DNA from: Asaia prunellae JCM 25354
Lineage (GTDB): Bacteria; Pseudomonadota; Alphaproteobacteria; Acetobacterales; Acetobacteraceae
Assembly: GCF_000613885.1 (NCBI RefSeq)
Contig: NZ_BAJV01000015.1
Location: forward strand, 1 to 64,000
DNA length: 64,000 nucleotides
Direction of reading: 5' to 3'
In this document: in pieces, positions 38,172 to 47,513 of the stretch
Numbering within the stretch: position 1 is the first letter of the stretch
How the letters are laid out: every line of letters starts with the position of its first letter
Notes under the pieces: model-generated
The model's input: the letters and a program-made list of their open reading frames with translations, nothing else
The model's database searches: none
Told to the model about the DNA's origin: nothing
Position numbers and translations under genes: made by a program

Positions 38172-38220
38172 GATCAGAGAAGCTCTGGACAGGGTGATCT
38201 GCCTGGCACTGGTGGGGTGG

Positions 38221-38583
38221 TTACTCTGATGCCGGAAGGGGGCCGTACCGCAATGTCGTGGCGCCGGCATCCAGATGTGGCAGAGAACCATGACGCTCTG
38301 TGAACGCCTCCCGCTCCAGGCGTTCACAATAGTCCAGATAGCGGATCATTGCCCGTTCGGCCCTTGGCGTAGCGCCATACAGTTTCTTGTAATGACGCCA
38401 GAGAATGAGCGCATTGACCGACCAGGCATCATACACATGTTCAGTCAGACGATGTCGGATTGTCTGCGGCAGGGCGTCGAAAGCGGCCCAGGGATCGCCT
38501 TCATACCGGCGCCAGAGCGTCTTGCGACAGGTGCCATCATTGGTGAATTCGGTGGAGGATGAGAGGAGAGAAAGTGCGCGCAT
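38221..38583 (-). CDS. small DUF6525-like protein
   Basis: A 120-residue soluble basic protein with the stretch WRRYEGDPWAAFDALPQTIR and DAWSVNALILWRHYKKLYG. This pattern resembles the alphaproteobacterial DUF6525 family, whose function is unknown; the assignment is from memory. It begins at an ATG that lies inside the left edge of a perfect 28-bp palindrome, so it is probably controlled by whatever binds there, or the true start is further in. Confidence 0.7.
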   Translation of the reverse strand: MRALSLLSSSTEFTNDGTCRKTLWRRYEGDPWAAFDALPQTIRHRLTEHVYDAWSVNALILWRHYKKLYGATPRAERAMIRYLDYCERLEREAFTERHGSLPHLDAGATTLRYGPLPASE

Positions 38584-38609
38584 ATAGTTATGTTATAACA
38601 TAACTATAT
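38582..38609. promoter_or_regulatory. perfect 28-bp palindrome with Zur-box-like core
   Basis: A fully symmetric 28-bp sequence centred at 38595/38596. The core ATGTTATAACAT resembles the alphaproteobacterial Zur box consensus (TGTTATA-TATAACA type) and also holds TATAAC/GTTATA -10-like hexamers on both strands. It sits in the divergent gap between the DUF6525-like gene and amn, overlapping the first codon of the former. The palindrome is seen directly; binding by Zur or any other dimeric regulator is inference. Confidence 0.75.
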
Positions 38610-38673
38610 CAACGTCTATCTCTTGTCTGCACAAAAGGCTAGCCTTTGACGAAATCCGTACCTTCAGAGGTGT

Positions 38674-40125
38674 ATGATGAGCGCAGCAGGGCAGGACAAA
38701 CTCTTCGATCAGGTCGGATCAGGCTTCATGCCTTTTCACGATGCTGAAGCCGCGCTTGACCGTATCGAGGCGCTTTATGATGAAGGGGTGAAACATCTGC
38801 GTGACAGCTTTGCCGCTAGAAAACCGGCAGAGGCGTTTTATCCCTGTCTGGCTTTTTCTCTGGCAAATGGCTCAATTCCCGTGGACGTGAAGCCGCGTTT
38901 TGGTGTGCTGCTCGAACCCGGTTTCTACAGCACGACACTGACCCGTCCTGCCTTGTTCCGCAGCTACTGGCGCGCGCAGATTGATAATCTGGTCAACTGT
39001 TATCGTCAGCCTGTGCATGTCGGTCTTTCCAGACGACCGATACCCCTGCCTTATGTCATGGAAGAAGCTGTTACCGGGCTGACCGAGGCCGATCTCAGAC
39101 GGCTGCAGGACAATTATGCCCTGCCAGATCTGCACAGAACCGATGACACTATTGCCAATTGCGAGATCATACCCGATCCGGAAGCACCGCGTGCCCTCGC
39201 GCTTTTTACGGCCGAACGCACCGATTATTCCCTGGCGAGGCTGCATCACTATACCGGTACGGCGCCACGTCATTTCCAGCGGTTCATCCTGCTGACCAAT
39301 TACCAGCGCTATGTCGATAATTTCCGCGACTATGCACGTGCGCAGGTCAATGCTGGTGGTGAATATCATGCGTTTGTAGAGCCTGGTGACGCATTTTACA
39401 CCCGGGCGGGCCAGGAAGGGCAGGCTGCGTCCTCATTGCCGCAAATGCCCGCCTATCATCTGTGTCGCGAGGATGGCGATGGCATCACGCTGATCAATAT
39501 CGGTGTTGGCCCCTCCAATGCCAAAACCATTACCGATCATCTGGCTGTGCTGCGTCCCCACTGCTGGCTGATGGTCGGTCATTGTGCTGGACTACGTCGT
39601 ACGCAACTTCTGGGTGATTACGTTCTGGCTCACGGTTATGTTCGTGATGACCATGTTCTTGACGATGATCTGCCAACCTGGGTGCCGGTGCCTCCCATTG
39701 CCGAGGTGCAGGTTGCCCTGCAGCAGGCCATGCAGAAAGTGACAGGTCTGGAAGATCGTGAAATCAAGACAAGGCTGCGCACGGGTACGGTCATGACGAC
39801 CGATAATCGTAACTGGGAGTTGCGTTTGCGTGCGCTTTTCACGCAGATCAACATGAGCCGATCGATTGCGGTCGACATGGAATCAGCCACGATCGCGGCC
39901 AATGGTTTTCGCTTTCGTGTTCCCTACGGCACGTTGCTCTGCGTGTCGGACAAACCGCTTCATGGCGAACTCAAGCTGCGGGGAATGGCCAATGCCTTCT
40001 ATCGTGAGCGCGTCAGTCAGCATCTGATGGTGGGTATCGAAACCATGCGGCTTTTGCGCGAACGCGGTGTTGACAGCCTGCATTCGCGCAAGCTGCGCGG
40101 TTTCGATGAACCGGCATTCCGTTAA
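38674..40125 (+). CDS. amn: AMP nucleosidase
   Basis: Amn cleaves AMP to adenine and ribose 5-phosphate, regulating adenylate pools. It has 483 residues; an N-terminal regulatory domain (YYPCLAFS-like FYPCLAF, RFGVLLEPG, YYTTLTRP-type YSTTLTRP) precedes the phosphorylase-like catalytic domain. MPAYHLCREDGDGITLINIGVGPSNAKTITDHLAVLRPHCWLMVGHCAGLRRTQ contains the nucleoside-phosphorylase glycine loop and GHCAGLR; AVDMESATIAANGFRFRVPYGTLLCVSDKP is the C-terminal binding motif. Its promoter lies by the 28-bp palindrome. Confidence 0.95.
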   Translation: MMSAAGQDKLFDQVGSGFMPFHDAEAALDRIEALYDEGVKHLRDSFAARKPAEAFYPCLAFSLANGSIPVDVKPRFGVLLEPGFYSTTLTRPALFRSYWRAQIDNLVNCYRQPVHVGLSRRPIPLPYVMEEAVTGLTEADLRRLQDNYALPDLHRTDDTIANCEIIPDPEAPRALALFTAERTDYSLARLHHYTGTAPRHFQRFILLTNYQRYVDNFRDYARAQVNAGGEYHAFVEPGDAFYTRAGQEGQAASSLPQMPAYHLCREDGDGITLINIGVGPSNAKTITDHLAVLRPHCWLMVGHCAGLRRTQLLGDYVLAHGYVRDDHVLDDDLPTWVPVPPIAEVQVALQQAMQKVTGLEDREIKTRLRTGTVMTTDNRNWELRLRALFTQINMSRSIAVDMESATIAANGFRFRVPYGTLLCVSDKPLHGELKLRGMANAFYRERVSQHLMVGIETMRLLRERGVDSLHSRKLRGFDEPAFR

Positions 40126-40231
40126 GCCAGCAGACTGATAACCGGCCGGAGGTGACATCCTTCGGCTGTCCGGGCAAAGATCCGCAGATCAGGAGTGGTT
40201 TTGCCCTCTAGGAAGATAAGGACATCGTTTC

Positions 40232-42043
40232 ATGGCTCAAGCCGATAGCGTCACCCTGCCACGCTGGGATCTTTCTGATCTCTATAGCGGGCTGCATGAT
40301 CCGGCGATCGAGCAGGATCTCACTTCCTGTGACAATGAGGCGCGTGGTTTTGCCGAACGCTGGAAAGGTAAACTGGCTACAGCAACCGGGCAGGAGCTGG
40401 GTGAGGCGATTGCTGACTATGAACGTATTGATCAGCGTATGGGCCGCCTTGGGGCATTCGCACAACTCAGTTTTGCAGCGCATACGAGCGACCCGGAGAC
40501 CGGACGTTTCTCACAGGGTATGACGGAACGTCTGACCGCCATCTCATCCCACCTTCTCTTTTTTACGCTCGAGCTCAACCGCCTTGAGGAGGGCGATCTT
40601 TCCAGACGTCTTGCTGTACCGGAACTGGCCCGCTGGACGCCTTTCCTGCGTGATCTGCGTGTATGGCGGCCATATCAGCTGTCCGATGAGGTCGAGCAGG
40701 TCCTTGTTGAGAAGTCCGTCACAGGTCGCGCCTCTTGGAATCGCCTCTTTGACGAGACCATGGCGTCGCTTTCGGTTACGCTTGATGGTGAAACCCGCCC
40801 GCTGGGTGAGGCACTCAACCAGCTTTCCAGCCCCGATCGTGAAAAGCGTCGCATTGCTGCGGCTGAGGTGAGCCGTGTGCTGGGGGCTAACCAGCGTCTT
40901 CTGGTGCTGATCACGAACACGCTCGCCAAGGACAAGGCGATTGAGGACGGATTGCGTGGTTTCCCGCGCCCGGGCTCGAGCCGCAACCGTGCCAATATGG
41001 TCGAGGATGAAGTGGTTGAGGCGCTGGTTTCCGCAGTGGATGCCGACTATGCGCGTCTGGCCCATCGCTATTACACGCTCAAGGCTGGCTGGCTTGGTCT
41101 GGACAAACTCCAGCACTGGGACCGCAATGCCCCGCTTCCCGGAGATGAGGATCGTCTGATCCCCTGGGACGAGGCCAAGACGATTGTCCGCAATGCCTAC
41201 ACACGGTTTGATCCGCGGCTGGGCGAGCTGGTCGGTCGTTTCATGGATAATGACTGGATCGATGTGGCCCCTGTGCCGGGTAAATCATCGGGTGCCTTCG
41301 CTCATCCGGTGACGCCTGATACGCATCCTTATGTTCTTCTCAATTATCATGGGCGCAGTCGCGACGTGATGACCCTGGCACATGAGCTGGGACATGGTGC
41401 TCACCAGATACTGGCGGCCAAACAGGGCTATCTGCAGTCCTCAACGCCCCTGACCTTGGCAGAGACGGCGTCTGTTTTTGGTGAAATGCTGACCTTTCAG
41501 GCGCTTCTCGATGCTGAGACTGATCCGGGACGTCGCCGTCGCATGCTGGCGGGCAAGGTTGAGGATATGCTCAATACGGTAGTGCGACAGATCGCCTTCT
41601 ATCAGTTCGAGGTGAAGCTCCATGATGAACGGCGCAAGGGCGAATTGTCGCCGGAGCGTCTGGGCGAGATCTGGCGAGAGGTGCAGACGCGCAGTCTTGG
41701 CTCGGCCTTCGACTTTACTCCCGATTATGATGCCTACTGGTCCTATGTCCCGCATTTCGTCCATTCGCCGTTCTATGTGTACGCCTACGCCTTCGGCGAT
41801 TGCCTGGTGAATGCGCTGTACGGCGTTTATCAGAACGAGAACAAAGAGCAGGGTGGAACAGGAGGGTTTCAGGATCGTTATGTCGCGATGCTGGAAGCCG
41901 GTGGGACAAAGCGCCATGCTGAGTTACTTGAGCCGTTTGGGCTGGACGCCAGTGATCCGGGCTTCTGGCGCAAAGGGCTTGATGTGATCTCAGGCTTCAT
42001 CGACGAGCTCGAAGCTCAGGAAAAACAGGACAAGAGCGTTTAA
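40232..42043 (+). CDS. pepF: oligoendopeptidase F (M3 metallopeptidase)
   Basis: A cytoplasmic zinc peptidase of 603 residues that degrades oligopeptides. The zinc motif is LAHELGHGAHQ with the third ligand Glu in AETASVFGE. The N-terminal PepF helical domain (LPRWDLSDLYSGL; YERIDQRMGRLGAFAQLSF) and the C-terminal substrate-binding FVHSPFYVYAYAFGDCLVNAL are typical. The ABC1 kinase gene starts four bases downstream and is probably co-transcribed. Confidence 0.95.
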   Translation: MAQADSVTLPRWDLSDLYSGLHDPAIEQDLTSCDNEARGFAERWKGKLATATGQELGEAIADYERIDQRMGRLGAFAQLSFAAHTSDPETGRFSQGMTERLTAISSHLLFFTLELNRLEEGDLSRRLAVPELARWTPFLRDLRVWRPYQLSDEVEQVLVEKSVTGRASWNRLFDETMASLSVTLDGETRPLGEALNQLSSPDREKRRIAAAEVSRVLGANQRLLVLITNTLAKDKAIEDGLRGFPRPGSSRNRANMVEDEVVEALVSAVDADYARLAHRYYTLKAGWLGLDKLQHWDRNAPLPGDEDRLIPWDEAKTIVRNAYTRFDPRLGELVGRFMDNDWIDVAPVPGKSSGAFAHPVTPDTHPYVLLNYHGRSRDVMTLAHELGHGAHQILAAKQGYLQSSTPLTLAETASVFGEMLTFQALLDAETDPGRRRRMLAGKVEDMLNTVVRQIAFYQFEVKLHDERRKGELSPERLGEIWREVQTRSLGSAFDFTPDYDAYWSYVPHFVHSPFYVYAYAFGDCLVNALYGVYQNENKEQGGTGGFQDRYVAMLEAGGTKRHAELLEPFGLDASDPGFWRKGLDVISGFIDELEAQEKQDKSV

Positions 42044-42046
42044 GCG

Positions 42047-43413
42047 ATGAGTAATCCCAAAGATCTGGACCAGACCGGCCTGTTTGGTGAATTCAAACGC
42101 ATGGCCCGTGCTTCAAGCACTGTCGGCGGTATTGCGACGCGTGTGATTGGCAACAAGCTCGGGTTCAAGTCCAATCAGGCTATTCATGCGAATGATCTGC
42201 GTGCAGCGCTTGGCGGGCTCAAGGGGCCATTGATGAAAGGCGCCCAGATCCTCTCGACCATTCCCGGTGCTCTACCTGAGGAGTATTCCAGCCAGCTGGC
42301 CGAATTGCAGGCCAATGCGCCGCCAATGGCCTGGAGTTTTGTACGTCGTCGTATGACCACCGAGCTGGGTGTGAACTGGGAGCGGCAGTTCCGTTCTTTC
42401 TCACATCAGGCGGTGGCCGCAGCAAGTCTGGGTCAGGTTCATCGTGCGGTTACTGCCGAGGGGCAGGAAGTCGCATGCAAGCTCCAGTATCCCGATATGA
42501 ATGCGGCCGTGGAATCCGACCTGCGCCAGTTCCGGGTTGTCGTGGGGCTGGTCCAGCAGTTCTTGCCGGCCATCAAGCAGGATGAGGTTGTCAGCGAGCT
42601 TGAGGAGCGCCTGCGCGAGGAACTCGATTACGAGCGTGAAGCCTCACATATGCGCCTTTACCGCGATATGCTTCAGCATATTCCTGAAGTAACGGTGCCC
42701 CTGCCGGTAGAGTCACTTTCCACACGACGTCTTCTGACCATGGAATGGGTCTCAGGGCGCGGCATACAGAAAATTCTCGATACCAATCCGAGCCAGGAGG
42801 AGCGCAACGCCATTGCCACAGCGCTTTTCAAGGCATGGTACACCCCGGTCTATCGCTACGGGATCATCCATGGTGATCCGCATATGGGGAACTTCACCAT
42901 TCGGCCGGACTGGGGGCTGAACCTGCTTGATTTCGGTGCCATCCGGATTTTCCCGCCCCACTTCATCAAGGTATCATCGATCTCTTCAATGCCTTGCGGA
43001 ACAATGACGAGGAAATGGCTTTTGCTGCCTACGACGCCTGGGGTTTCAAGGGACTCTCACGCGAGACGGCTGCAGTTCTCAATGAATGGGCACGGTTCAT
43101 TTACGGACCTCTGATGGATGATCGCGAGCGTTTCATCCAGGAAAGTGATGACCCCAATTTCGGGCGTGACATTGCGGAAAAGGTCTATGAGGGACTCAAG
43201 CGCACGGGAGGGGTGCGTCCCTCACGTGAGTTCGTACTTGTCGACCGGTCCGCTATCGGGCTGGGAAGTGTTTTCCTGCGTCTCAGGGCCAAGCTGAACT
43301 GGCACAAGCTTTTTCAGGAGCTGATTGCAGATTTTGATGAGGTAGCTCTGGCTGAACGTCAGAAGATTGCTTTGGAGGCGGCACGCGTACCACCCCCCTT
43401 GAATGGTCTGTGA
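42047..43413 (+). CDS. ABC1/AarF (UbiB-like) atypical kinase, frameshifted
   Basis: ABC1 family proteins are atypical kinases/ATPases linked to ubiquinone synthesis. The Ala-rich nucleotide loop VAAASLGQVHRAV, Lys (EVACKLQYP), catalytic GDPHMGNF and metal LLDFGAI are present. One G is missing near 42970 (AAGGGTATC read as AAGGTATC); the other frame continues from IIDLFNALRNND to the end. Repaired length is 455 residues, normal. It is one of the soluble-type members without C-terminal transmembrane helices, so the exact ortholog is uncertain. Confidence 0.88.
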
Positions 43414-43430
43414 TTACTGTCAGTCGGCAT

Positions 43431-43464
43431 GCAGGAATCTCCGGAGGTTCCCGGAAATTCCTGC
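43431..43464 (+). terminator. hairpin after ABC1 kinase gene
   Basis: GCAGGAAT...ATTCCTGC outer stem with an inner TCCGG/CCGGA stem, followed by CTCTTTCG. It is a plausible terminator about 18 bases after the stop. Confidence 0.55.
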
Positions 43465-43613
43465 CTCTTTCGTATATCTGTTTGTGGATTTCAGTGATTC
43501 AATAAAATATACAGGAGTTGAACTCTCTCTGGTAATGTGGATGAAAAGAGAGGGATATCGGTAAGAATATATCCACAGGAATAGCCCATTTATCGTCTTC
43601 AGCGGGGATTGAA

Positions 43614-43898
43614 ATGGCAGATTATCATGAGCCCCAGAGAAACCCCTGGTTCAGAGCCAAAAAATACGGTTATGGCTCTGGTCTTCCCATCACCTGGCAG
43701 GGATGGGTCAGTTTCGGGCTTGTGCTCGGTATCCTTCTGATGCCGCCGCTATTCATGTCATTCGTTGCGGAGCGTTATCAGCCCGGCATCATGATTGTCT
43801 ATTTTGCCGTTAGCCTTCTGGCCATGACCCTCTTCTTCTTTGTCTGCAAGACACACACGAGGGGTGGTTGGCGCTGGCGTTGGGGGAATCGGGACTGA
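43614..43898 (+). CDS. small two-span membrane protein
   Basis: A 94-residue protein with WFRAKKYGYGSGLPITWQGW before two transmembrane segments (about residues 31-52 and 60-80), ending with an aromatic/basic tail WRWRWGN. Similar short proteins with the GWGWGLP-type pattern occur across alphaproteobacteria; no function is known to me. The start follows about 200 bases without an apparent gene. Confidence 0.7.
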   Translation: MADYHEPQRNPWFRAKKYGYGSGLPITWQGWVSFGLVLGILLMPPLFMSFVAERYQPGIMIVYFAVSLLAMTLFFFVCKTHTRGGWRWRWGNRD

Positions 43899-44089
43899 GA
43901 CCGGTTTTTTCGGGATATCGATGCGTTTTCAGCAAGGATTTCAGCTTTTCTGCAGGCTGCCGGTCGCAACGGCGAAGAGGCAGCTACCAGACGTGACGAC
44001 ATACGGCTCCAGTAACCACCTGTAGAGTTCATGTCAGGCTATGGCACTGATGCCGAACCGGGAGGAACGGCACAAGGAGAGCTGGGTCT

Positions 44090-45712
44090 TCAGACGTGAA
44101 GGCCCGGCGCTTCCTGGCCTGTTGCAGCCACGTATTCGTGGTAACCACCTTCGTAGCGATGCAGGCCTTCCGGAGTGACTTCCAGTACCCGGTTCGACAA
44201 TGCCCCCAGAAAATGGCGATCATGGGAAACGAAAAGCATCGTGCCTTCGTAATCGGCCAGAGCACGTATGAGCATTTCCTTGGTATCGATATCCAGATGG
44301 TTGGTCGGCTCGTCGAGTACCAGGAAGTTTGGCGGATTATAAAGCATCAGCGCCATGACGAGACGGGCTTTTTCACCGCCTGAAAGCACACTTACATATT
44401 TATCGACATCGTCGCCTGAAAAACCGAACCCTCCAGCGAGGGCTCGAAGAGAACCTTGGGCTGCAAGCGGAAATTCATGTTCAAGCGTCTCGAATATCGT
44501 GCGCCCGCCATCAAGAAGATCCATGGCATGCTGGGCAAAATATCCCATTTTGACACTGGCACCGATCGTGACACTGCCGGAGTCAGGCTCGCTGACACCC
44601 GCGATCAATTTGAGCAGTGTCGATTTGCCGGCACCATTGACGCCAAGAATGCAGCAGCGTTCCTGCCTGCGGATCTGCAGGTCCAGCCCGTCATAGATGA
44701 TGCGTGACCCATAGGCCTTGCGAACCTGCCGGAGCAGTGCAACTGAATCCCCCGAGCGGGGAGCCGGAGCGAAATCGAAAGAAAGTGTCTGTCGACGACG
44801 GGGAGGCTCGACCCGGTCGATCTTGTCGAGCTTCTTGACCCTGCTCTGCACCTGCGCGGCATGAGAGGCGCGCGCCTTGAAGCGTTCGATGAAAGCGATT
44901 TCCTTGGCCAGCATGGCCTGCTGGCGATCGAACTGCGCCTGTTGCTGCTTTTCATTCAGGGCGCGTTGCTGCTCGTAGAATTCGTAATCACCAGAGAAGC
45001 TGGTGAGGGTGCCACCATCAATCTCGAGGATCTTGTTGACCACACGATTCATGAAAGCGCGGTCATGCGAGGTCATGAGCAGGGCGCCGTCATAATTCTT
45101 CAGGAACTGTTCAAGCCAGATCAGGCTTTCAAGGTCGAGATGGTTGCTTGGCTCGTCAAGCAGCATGACGTCGGGCTGCATGAGCAGAATCCGGGCCAGT
45201 GCCACGCGCATCTTCCATCCGCCTGAAAGCAGGCCAACATCGCCCGACATCATTTCCTGTGAAAAGCCCAGACCGTGCAGCACTTCGCGTGCCTTGCTGT
45301 CGAGGCCATACCCGCCGAGTTCCTCGAAACGTGCCTGCACATCCCCGAAACGCTCAAGAATGGTTTCCATCTGGTCCATTTTGTCGGGGTCGCAGAGATC
45401 CGCTTCCAGCTGCGCAAGTTCGGTCGCGATTTCTGCCACTTCACCAGCGCCGTTCATGACTTCTGCCACAACCGACCGCCCATCCATCTCGCCGACATCC
45501 TGGCTGAAAAACCCTATGGTAATGCCGCGATCCTGAAAGACCTGGCCCTCATCGGGTGTTTCCTGCTTGGTGATCAGCCGGAACAGGGTCGTCTTGCCTG
45601 CACCATTGGGACCGACAAGACCGATCTTCTCGCCTTTCTGGATTGCCGCGCTCGTCTCGATAAAGATGACGCGCTGGCCGTTCTGCTTGCTGATCGAATC
45701 AAGACGGATCAT
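44090..45712 (-). CDS. ABC-F family ATPase (YbiT-like)
   Basis: A soluble ABC-F translation factor with two ATPase domains and no membrane part. Domain 1 has GPNGAGKTT, LLSGGWKMRVALARIL, MLLDEPSNHLD. Domain 2 has GVNGAGKST, LSGGEKARLVMALML, LVLDEPTNHLD. The linker between them (EKQQQAQFDRQQAMLAKEIA) is the ABC-F P-site-interacting motif region. At 540 residues and without a C-terminal arm it fits the YbiT subgroup. It likely acts on the ribosomal E site; the substrate complex is inferred. Confidence 0.92.
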   Translation of the reverse strand: MIRLDSISKQNGQRVIFIETSAAIQKGEKIGLVGPNGAGKTTLFRLITKQETPDEGQVFQDRGITIGFFSQDVGEMDGRSVVAEVMNGAGEVAEIATELAQLEADLCDPDKMDQMETILERFGDVQARFEELGGYGLDSKAREVLHGLGFSQEMMSGDVGLLSGGWKMRVALARILLMQPDVMLLDEPSNHLDLESLIWLEQFLKNYDGALLMTSHDRAFMNRVVNKILEIDGGTLTSFSGDYEFYEQQRALNEKQQQAQFDRQQAMLAKEIAFIERFKARASHAAQVQSRVKKLDKIDRVEPPRRRQTLSFDFAPAPRSGDSVALLRQVRKAYGSRIIYDGLDLQIRRQERCCILGVNGAGKSTLLKLIAGVSEPDSGSVTIGASVKMGYFAQHAMDLLDGGRTIFETLEHEFPLAAQGSLRALAGGFGFSGDDVDKYVSVLSGGEKARLVMALMLYNPPNFLVLDEPTNHLDIDTKEMLIRALADYEGTMLFVSHDRHFLGALSNRVLEVTPEGLHRYEGGYHEYVAATGQEAPGLHV

Positions 45713-45868
45713 GGAACCTCTGGAATATCGGGGAAGGGCGTTGATAGGGGCTCGTTATCCGTTAGGCAATTGCGTTCACAACTCTTCAATTTGACGCATT
45801 GCCCGGATCGCGCTTCCCTTGCAGGGCGTGGCTTGTGCCGAATGCCGCTCTGATCCAGGAATATAATC

Positions 45869-46987
45869 ATGAAAAAAGGTAACCGTCTTCCTGAGCGCCT
45901 TTATGCTCTGGCGATGTGGGGCGTTTCGGCAGTATTCGCCGTGTTTCTTGTCGGTCTTGGCGGACTCGTTATCAATGATCTCCCCCGGCATAGTGAGAAC
46001 GTTGCTTTTGCGCCGGTCTATCCGGCTGATCTGCAAAAGCGCAGCCAGGCTCTGAGAGAGGCGCGCAGCGCGCTCAATGCCGAGCGCGAGATGGACAGGA
46101 TCAGGCTTGACGCAGCACGGAGCGCTGCCAGCAACGCGAAAGAAAGTTTTCAGGCATGGATCGATACACGCAAGGCCACTACCGATCCCCGTCAGGACAC
46201 GGAGCTCATCGCCCGTACCCATACTCTCGAACAGTTCCAGAATGCGGCTCACGAGGCTGAACGACGGATAGAAGAGCTCGATCGCAAACAGATTGAAAAC
46301 GACCGGGCGCGTGCTGCGCTCAGCGAGGAGCGTGACGCTGCCGAAGAGGCTTACCGACCGATCTATGCCCGACAGGTTCTTGCGGCCCAGCTCCGGGTTT
46401 TTCTCCTTCGCCTGGCCTTCACCCTGCCGCTGCTGCTGATTGCGATCTGGCTCGTTCTGCGTCAGCGCAAGAGCGCTTACTGGCCGCTCTATCGTGGTTT
46501 CGTTCTTGCATCACTTTATGCCTTTTTCTTCGAGTTGGTGCCCTACCTGCCAAGTTATGGCGGTTACATACGGTATGGAGTGGGGGCGGCTCTGACCATT
46601 CTGGTCTGTATCGTCCTGATCAGGAACATGCAGGCCTATCTGGCACGCCGGCGCCTTGCCGAAGCAGAGTCGGAAAAGGAGCGGCGTCAGCGGGTTGATC
46701 GTGAACAGGCATATGCAAAAATTGATCGAAAGATCTGTCCTGACTGCGATCGCCCTCTTGTACTGGCCGAAGGGCTGGAGACGAATTTCTGCGTTCATTG
46801 CGGACTGACGCTTTATGAGCATTGCGGGATCTGTCAGACGCGTAACCTCGCATTCAATCGCTTCTGCATGAGCTGCGGTAGCAAGGAGATTGGTCACGCC
46901 GGACTGGCATGTGCCGGACAACCGGTCGAAACCCGTGAGGAGGATGCCGATGATAGCCACCATTCATATCACCCGGATCACAACTGA
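45869..46987 (+). CDS. coiled-coil membrane protein with C-terminal double zinc ribbon
   Basis: A 372-residue protein of unknown function. One transmembrane segment near residues 12-34 is followed by an Arg/Glu/Ala-rich coiled coil (about 55-165). Three more hydrophobic spans follow (near 170-190, 202-220, 228-247) and a basic linker. A cytoplasmic zinc-ribbon pair has four CxxC knuckles: CPDC, CVHC, CGIC, CMSC, in a DZANK-like arrangement. The tail is His/Asp-rich. A GNAT gene begins inside its 3' end, so the two are translationally coupled. Confidence 0.8.
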   Translation: MKKGNRLPERLYALAMWGVSAVFAVFLVGLGGLVINDLPRHSENVAFAPVYPADLQKRSQALREARSALNAEREMDRIRLDAARSAASNAKESFQAWIDTRKATTDPRQDTELIARTHTLEQFQNAAHEAERRIEELDRKQIENDRARAALSEERDAAEEAYRPIYARQVLAAQLRVFLLRLAFTLPLLLIAIWLVLRQRKSAYWPLYRGFVLASLYAFFFELVPYLPSYGGYIRYGVGAALTILVCIVLIRNMQAYLARRRLAEAESEKERRQRVDREQAYAKIDRKICPDCDRPLVLAEGLETNFCVHCGLTLYEHCGICQTRNLAFNRFCMSCGSKEIGHAGLACAGQPVETREEDADDSHHSYHPDHN

Positions 46988-47374
46988 TCTCTGCCTGCCG
47001 TTACGTCGTGAGGTTCTCTGGCCAGGCCTGACAGAAGAGGAATGTCGTGTACCCCAGGACCTGAAGCCATGCATCTGGGTGCGTTTCAGGGGGAGCGTCT
47101 GGTGGGATGTCTTTCCCTTTGCCCCTTGAGGCCTGGTCTGGTCCAGCTGCGCAAATTTGCTGTGGCGGCTGATTGTCAGGGGATGGGTATTGGTGGACAG
47201 CTGATGCATGAGGCATTGGCGATTTGCCGTCAGACCGGCATACAGAGACTTGAACTCGATGCCAGAAGCAGTGCGCTCGGTTTCTACGAGAAATTCGGGA
47301 TGGTCCCTATGGGCGAAGTCTTTTTCAAGGGACCGATCGAACATCAGCGTATGGCTCTCGACCTTGGAAACTGA
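46950..47374 (+). CDS. GNAT-family N-acetyltransferase, frameshifted
   Basis: A GCN5-like acetyltransferase of 141 residues after repair. The first frame reads MIATIHITRITTDLCLPLRREVLWPGL; one G is missing near 47063 (CTGGAAGCC read as CTGAAGCC). The other frame continues with AMHLGAFQGERLVGCLSL, LRKFAVAADCQGMGIGGQLM (acetyl-CoA loop Q-x-x-G-x-G) and FYEKFGM. The substrate is unknown. The ATG at 46950 has AGGAGG six bases upstream and overlaps the zinc-ribbon gene. Confidence 0.85.
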
Positions 47375-47513
47375 CATGTTTCCCTCTCATCAAAGCGTGT
47401 TGGAGAGTCATGAGACGCTGGTCTCTCCAGGGCTGACCTGATGAAGGTGTGTCTGGCAGAAGAACAGTGAGACCTGACCCTGCAGAGGGCCAGAGGGAAG
47501 GGGAAGTCACGGG

